64,000 nt of DNA, taken from the NCBI GenBank assembly GCA_020161265.1, contig JAIUOC010000004.1, positions 62,001 to 126,000 on the forward strand, in the 5' to 3' direction. The translations under genes were made by a program, and so were the position numbers. Below are positions 60,797 through 64,000 of the stretch, piece after piece (position 1 is the first letter of the stretch; each line of letters begins with the position of its first letter). Under the pieces are notes generated by a model. The model ran no database searches. It was given only the letters and a program-made list of their open reading frames with translations, and was not told where the DNA came from. Origin of the DNA: Chloroflexota bacterium (lineage in GTDB: Bacteria; Chloroflexota; Chloroflexia; Chloroflexales; Herpetosiphonaceae).

Positions 60797-61482
60797 GGCT
60801 CACACTTTAACCGATAGCCAAAACCACGCACGGTCTGAATCGGGTCGGCATTCGCATCAAGTTGGTTGATTTTAGCACGTAAGCGTTGCACACACACATC
60901 AACAATCCGCGAATCGCCCAAGAAATTTGTGCCCCAAACGGTTTGGAGCAAGGCCAAACGCCCCCAAACATGGCTGGGCTGACGCATCAACTGTAACAAA
61001 ACTCCGCTTTCTTTAGGGGTTAATTCGAGTAATTGCTCATCCCACCAAGCGCGTTGCAATTCGCAATCGAAGCGCAATTTGCCGCATTCGAATGAGCCAA
61101 TCGTCTCACGTTGATGTTGAGCCAAGCGCAAAATCGCCCGCACCCGAGCCACTAATTCGGCAGGTGCAAACGGCTTGGTCAGATAATCATCAGCGCCAAC
61201 CGTCAAGCCTTCAACCCGATCGTGTAATTCATCGCGGGCTGAAAGCATCAGAATTGGCAGATATTGGCCGCCTTGGCGAATTTGGCGACACAACTCAAAG
61301 CCATCACCATCAGGCAACATCAAATCGAGAATCACCAAGCTTGGGGGATTAAATGCCTGCAAATGCGAGCGAGCTTGAGCCAAACTAGCCGCCTGAGCAA
61401 TCTCATAGCCTGCTTGCTCCAACAAGGTGCTGACCCCACTCAAAATCGCTGGATCATCATCGACAATCAGGATGCGACTCAT
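60793..61482 (-). CDS. OmpR/PhoB-family response regulator
   Basis: About 229 residues. Receiver with acidic IVDDDP, phosphorylatable Asp in VILDLMLPDGDG, Thr/Ser and Lys of TKPFA, and an OmpR winged helix DNA-binding domain (ELTPKESGVLLQLM...SRIVDVCVQRLRAK). GGAGG precedes the ATG at 61482. It leads the operon response regulator - histidine kinase - glycosidase-like protein. Confidence 0.94.
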   Translation of the reverse strand: MSRILIVDDDPAILSGVSTLLEQAGYEIAQAASLAQARSHLQAFNPPSLVILDLMLPDGDGFELCRQIRQGGQYLPILMLSARDELHDRVEGLTVGADDYLTKPFAPAELVARVRAILRLAQHQRETIGSFECGKLRFDCELQRAWWDEQLLELTPKESGVLLQLMRQPSHVWGRLALLQTVWGTNFLGDSRIVDVCVQRLRAKINQLDANADPIQTVRGFGYRLKCEP

Positions 61483-61593
61483 AGCCCAAACCTCCAAACT
61501 GTTGCATAGCGCTATTTTAGCCAAAAAAACAAGTCTCAGAGCAACATCAGGCGTTTATCAGCCAATTGTTACCTGATTGTTACACTTGGGTGC

Positions 61594-61622
61594 TAGGCAG
61601 TTGCGTAGGAAGTTGCTACAAT
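61594..61622 (+). promoter_or_regulatory. Putative plus-strand promoter for a short transcript
   Basis: TAGGCA at 61594-61599, 17-base spacer, TACAAT at 61617-61622, pointing away from the response regulator toward the terminator at 61685. Confidence 0.35.
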
Positions 61623-61628
61623 ACTCAG

Positions 61629-61712
61629 CGAGGGGTGCGACGTGTGAATTTTAGTGTGTGGAAGTGATATGTGGTGGTTGATTGGGGTAGCCTCGCTACC
61701 CTTTTTGTTTTT
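61629..61712 (+). ncRNA. Candidate small RNA or tiny peptide transcript
   Basis: Bounded by a promoter-like pair ending at 61622 and a strong terminator (stem GGGTAGC/GCTACCC at 61685-61701, tail TTTTTGTTTTT). The about 85-nt interval contains an ATG at 61670 with GGAAG upstream opening a 25-codon hydrophobic frame (MWWLIGVASLPFLFL) that reads through the terminator into a repeat. Either a small RNA or a leader for such a peptide; both are inference. Confidence 0.35.
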
Positions 61713-61873
61713 AACGAGGGATCAGGGGTCAGCTATCAGGGTCTAGGTTTGATCCACAAAGAGCACAAAGGCGATTTTTTAGCCACAGATTGACATGATT
61801 ATTCTGCTCTATGCTCTATGTTGTTAGTTCTATAACGTCCCTGACCCCTGAAGTCTGACCCCTGATCGCTACT
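61713..61873. repeat. Word-repeat block
   Basis: AGGGATCAGGGGTCAG (61718-61733) on the left and its inverted form CCCTGACCCCTGAAGTCTGACCCCTGATC (about 61839-61868) on the right, with ACAAAGAGCACAAAG in between (about 61756-61770). The opposite orientation of the copies allows a large hairpin. It separates the response regulator and aldo/keto reductase genes. Confidence 0.8.
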
Positions 61874-62725
61874 TTAGGCTTGCAACTCGCGCAGGGTTTG
61901 GAAATCCTCGTCGCTCAGGGCGATTTTTTCAGCACCCATATTTTCTTCGAGATGCTTAACTTTGGATGTTCCAGGGATTGGCAAAATCACTGGCGAGCGT
62001 TTGAGCAACCATGCCAAGGCAATTTGGCCAACGCTAGCTTCGTATTTTTTGGCAATTTGATCAAGCGTGCCACCAGGCGCAGTTAATCGGCCAGCCGCCA
62101 ACGGGAACCACGGAATAAAAGCGATATTTTGGGCTTCGCAGGCATCGACCATGCTTTCCCATTCGTGGTCGCCAATGCTATAGCGATTTTGCACCGAAAC
62201 GATTGGCACGACTTTTTGTGCTTGAGCCAATTGTTCGTTATTAACTTCGCTCAGGCCAATATGGCGAATTTTGCCTTCGTTGCGTAAATCGCTCAGCGTC
62301 CCCAACGATTCTTCCAAAGGCACTTGGGCATCAATGCGATGCAATTGATAAAGGTCAATTCGTTCGAGTTTTAATTGGCGCAAGCTTTTTTCCAGCGAAA
62401 TGCGTAGATGCTCAGGTCGCCCGTTGGAATACCAAATGTTTGGACCGCCGCGCAGCAAGCCACCTTTGGTTGCAATCACCATATCAGCTGAATAGGGGTG
62501 CAAGGCTTCGCCGATCAAACATTCGCTGACATCGGGGCCATATGAATCAGCAGTATCAATAAAATTAACGCCGAGTTCGGCAGCGCGGCGTAATACCGCC
62601 TTAGATTGTTCGCGATCGCTTGGCTCGCCCCAAATTCCATCGCCTGTGATGCGCATCGCACCAAAGCCCAACCGCCGAATTTCGAGATCACCACCAAGCC
62701 GAAATGTTAGAGAACCGAGGCTCAT
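61874..62725 (-). CDS. Aldo/keto reductase
   Basis: About 283 residues of AKR TIM-barrel fold. The catalytic Asp/Tyr are in FIDTADSYG, Lys in VIATKGG and His in YQLHRID; the NADPH-binding C-terminal segment IPGTSKVKHLEENM is intact. AKRs reduce aldehydes and ketones with NADPH. GGAGG precedes the ATG at 62725. A 14-bp palindrome near its predicted transcription start suggests repression by a dimeric regulator. Confidence 0.92.
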   Translation of the reverse strand: MSLGSLTFRLGGDLEIRRLGFGAMRITGDGIWGEPSDREQSKAVLRRAAELGVNFIDTADSYGPDVSECLIGEALHPYSADMVIATKGGLLRGGPNIWYSNGRPEHLRISLEKSLRQLKLERIDLYQLHRIDAQVPLEESLGTLSDLRNEGKIRHIGLSEVNNEQLAQAQKVVPIVSVQNRYSIGDHEWESMVDACEAQNIAFIPWFPLAAGRLTAPGGTLDQIAKKYEASVGQIALAWLLKRSPVILPIPGTSKVKHLEENMGAEKIALSDEDFQTLRELQA

Positions 62726-62756
62726 TGAGCTTCCTCCAAAACACACAATCAATACC

Positions 62757-62783
62757 GTTCAGTACTGAACCACATGTATTGTA
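62757..62783 (-). promoter_or_regulatory. AKR promoter -10 with 14-bp palindromic operator
   Basis: On the minus strand TACAAT (62783-62778); the perfect palindrome GTTCAGTACTGAAC (62757-62770) lies right at the expected start of transcription, the classic place for a repressor operator. Confidence 0.5.
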
Positions 62784-62823
62784 CCCCCAAAAAACCGAAA
62801 AATCTGGTTGCTCGATCAGCAAT

Positions 62824-63456
62824 TCAATCGATCAGGCGGGTGGCAATATCGGAAACCTGAAAAAACACTTCGCGCGGCGCATAGGGGGCAAAATCTTGAA
62901 TGCGGCTCATGCCCCAGCCCACCGCACCAAAGGCCAATTGAGCTTGCTTGGCCGCCTCAGCATCGCGAATCTCATCGCCAACACAGAGAATTTTTTCGCG
63001 CTCGAGGTTGGCTTTGCGCACAATTCGCTCGAAGCGGGCACGTTTGCGCAAAATCGGCACGCTACATTCATAAAACTCAACCACATTGGCCAAGGCATCG
63101 CCCAACACATGACGTACATTCTCTTCGCTATTGCTACTGACCACGCCCAAACGCACATCGGCAGCATCCAACTGAGCTAAAATCAATTCCATGCCATCGA
63201 AAAGCTGAATATTACGAATATTTTGGGCGGCCAGTTGGCGCATATGGCGGGCAATTAATGGCACTTTCCACCAAGCCACCTGCATATATTTCATCACCTC
63301 GCGGGGGTTTTGGCCGCGCAACTCGGTAAATTCCTTGGGCGTGAGTTGGCGAAACTTATATTTCTCGGCCACGCCATTGATCGCCTTGACCAACCAAGGA
63401 ATTGAATCGGCCAAGGTTCCATCAAAATCAAACAATACTAGTTCGTATTTTTTCAT
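62824..63456 (-). CDS. HAD-superfamily hydrolase (phosphoglycolate phosphatase-like)
   Basis: 210 residues. FDFDGTLADS (motif I), VVSSN (II), RKRARFERIVRK (III region, Lys/Arg) and CVGDEIRDAEAAK (IV) are intact. The cap type fits phosphoglycolate phosphatase or beta-phosphoglucomutase subgroups; substrate not deducible. It lies about 100 bases ahead of the AKR gene. Confidence 0.88.
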   Translation of the reverse strand: MKKYELVLFDFDGTLADSIPWLVKAINGVAEKYKFRQLTPKEFTELRGQNPREVMKYMQVAWWKVPLIARHMRQLAAQNIRNIQLFDGMELILAQLDAADVRLGVVSSNSEENVRHVLGDALANVVEFYECSVPILRKRARFERIVRKANLEREKILCVGDEIRDAEAAKQAQLAFGAVGWGMSRIQDFAPYAPREVFFQVSDIATRLID

Positions 63457-63754
63457 TGGTCAGCTACCTCTAAAATTGCTTCGAGCTAAGCATACCGTGG
63501 GCTGGGTTAATTGCCAATTCTGCTTTTGTTTCCTGTAGTCTTTATGGGTTTTGTGCGTAGATTGAGGATCACTCTCCTTCCGTTCTAGCTTACAGTAGTA
63601 GTTTTTAATATTCATTCGTGATCACCACCCCTCCGCCCCGCCTCAAGGCGGGAAACGCAGGGTGTTTTCATCCCCCTGCACCCCCTAAATTTCAATTTTT
63701 GGAATTAAATTTGGTATAATTGCAACTATCAAATTCTAGGAGAGGTATTCGCTT
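63457..63754. other. Intergenic region before the right-edge gene
   Basis: About 300 bases. It holds a GC-rich, C-rich patch with the small palindrome CGCCTCAAGGCG near 63640-63655 and a following AT-rich stretch leading to AGGAGAGG, the likely ribosome site of the next gene. No ORF or repeat family of the window is seen. Confidence 0.5.
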
Positions 63755-64000
63755 ATGCTGTATATTCCATCTAAGCGCATTATAGAATATCGGCTTGATT
63801 CGGCATTATTACATCTAATTGATACCGATCGTTATTTACTTGATGAAAATCTGCACGAACGAACAATCGTGCATAAATTTGCTAGTTATCTACAATTTAT
63901 GTTTCGGAGTTGGCATGTTGACGTTGAATATAATAATAATATGGGAGATACTAAAAGATTAAACAACTATTTAGGAAAAAGAAGGCCTGTATTTCCAGAT
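63755..64000 (+). CDS. AT-rich gene, nuclease-like, 3' truncated
   Basis: 82 codons to the window edge with no stop. Reads MLYIPSKRIIEYRLDSALL and onward through ERTIVHKFASYLQFMF, HVDVEYNNNMGDTKRL and KRRPVFPD. From memory this resembles a family of about 200-residue proteins with a HKLAxYL...WxVDxEYNR...KRL...YPD pattern that I associate with PD-(D/E)XK-like folds near defence islands; the diagnostic D...ExK lies beyond the edge. AGGAGAGG supports the start. Codon use is distinctly A/T-rich against the window. Confidence 0.6.
   Translation, partial: MLYIPSKRIIEYRLDSALLHLIDTDRYLLDENLHERTIVHKFASYLQFMFRSWHVDVEYNNNMGDTKRLNNYLGKRRPVFPD

Overview
The window looks like chromosomal DNA of a filamentous gliding Chloroflexota bacterium, most likely Herpetosiphon or a close relative. 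This assignment is an inference from memory of that group and was not checked against a database. It rests on moderate GC, Gln- and Ala-rich proteins, secreted proteins that end in a Pro/Thr linker or Ig-like region plus a short Y/F-L-P tail, a Ser/Thr kinase with a PASTA domain, a MglA/roadblock-type GTPase module, and intergenic DNA rich in short word-like repeats. No rRNA, tRNA, CRISPR array, prophage or intact insertion sequence was seen.

Layout. 1-9.5 kb: the 3' part of a secreted GH8 glycanase, a small membrane protein, murJ, rpsT, an EF-G-like GTPase and recG. 9.6-14.1 kb: a DUF6504-like pair, an Old Yellow Enzyme behind a striking nested palindrome, a PASTA kinase, a 40-residue protein and a YugP-type zinc peptidase. 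14.2-21 kb: an ABC exporter, then a four-gene minus-strand operon (histidine kinase, alpha/beta hydrolase, two tandem GT2 glycosyltransferases). 21-28.4 kb: a pseudokinase-TM-vWA protein, a LysR regulator, an ECF sigma factor with its putative anti-sigma factor, an HD protein, an alpha/beta hydrolase, a CsoR-type repressor and an orphan ChlI/BchI-like ATPase. 28.3-32.7 kb: a minus-strand group with HAD phosphatase, a 73-residue protein, panD, moeA, a phospholipase D-like synthase and a membrane protein.

32.9-34.5 kb holds a UvsE-like UV endonuclease with an unknown partner. 34.5-36.7 kb is a compact operon, DUF4388 - MglA-like GTPase - roadblock - protoglobin, which I read as a heme-linked small G-protein switch. 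37-43.8 kb starts with upp and continues with six tightly spaced genes (OleD-like SDR, MBL hydrolase, adenylate-forming enzyme, GT1 glycosyltransferase, KAS III, SDR) that look like an uncharacterised lipid or glycolipid pathway. 44-48.8 kb: a small secreted protein, DUF58, a low-complexity membrane protein and an AT-richer OLD-family nuclease. 48.9-51.4 kb: transketolase and rpiB. 51.5-63.5 kb: a secreted trypsin-like protease, an FAH-family hydrolase, a cNMP-SpoIIE phosphatase, an M20 peptidase, OsmC, a two-component system followed by a glycosidase-like protein, an aldo/keto reductase and a HAD hydrolase. The right edge cuts an AT-rich gene that may encode a nuclease-like protein.

Two genome-scale signals cut across the genes. 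First, several families of near-verbatal intergenic words recur between genes and have been absorbed into the 3' ends of at least two and probably three ORFs. Second, a shared C-terminal Y/F-L-P tail occurs on three exported proteins. The strongest candidates for undescribed biology are the DUF4388/GTPase/roadblock/protoglobin operon, the KAS III-adenylase-SDR-GT cluster, the pseudokinase-vWA fusion and the intergenic word repeats.
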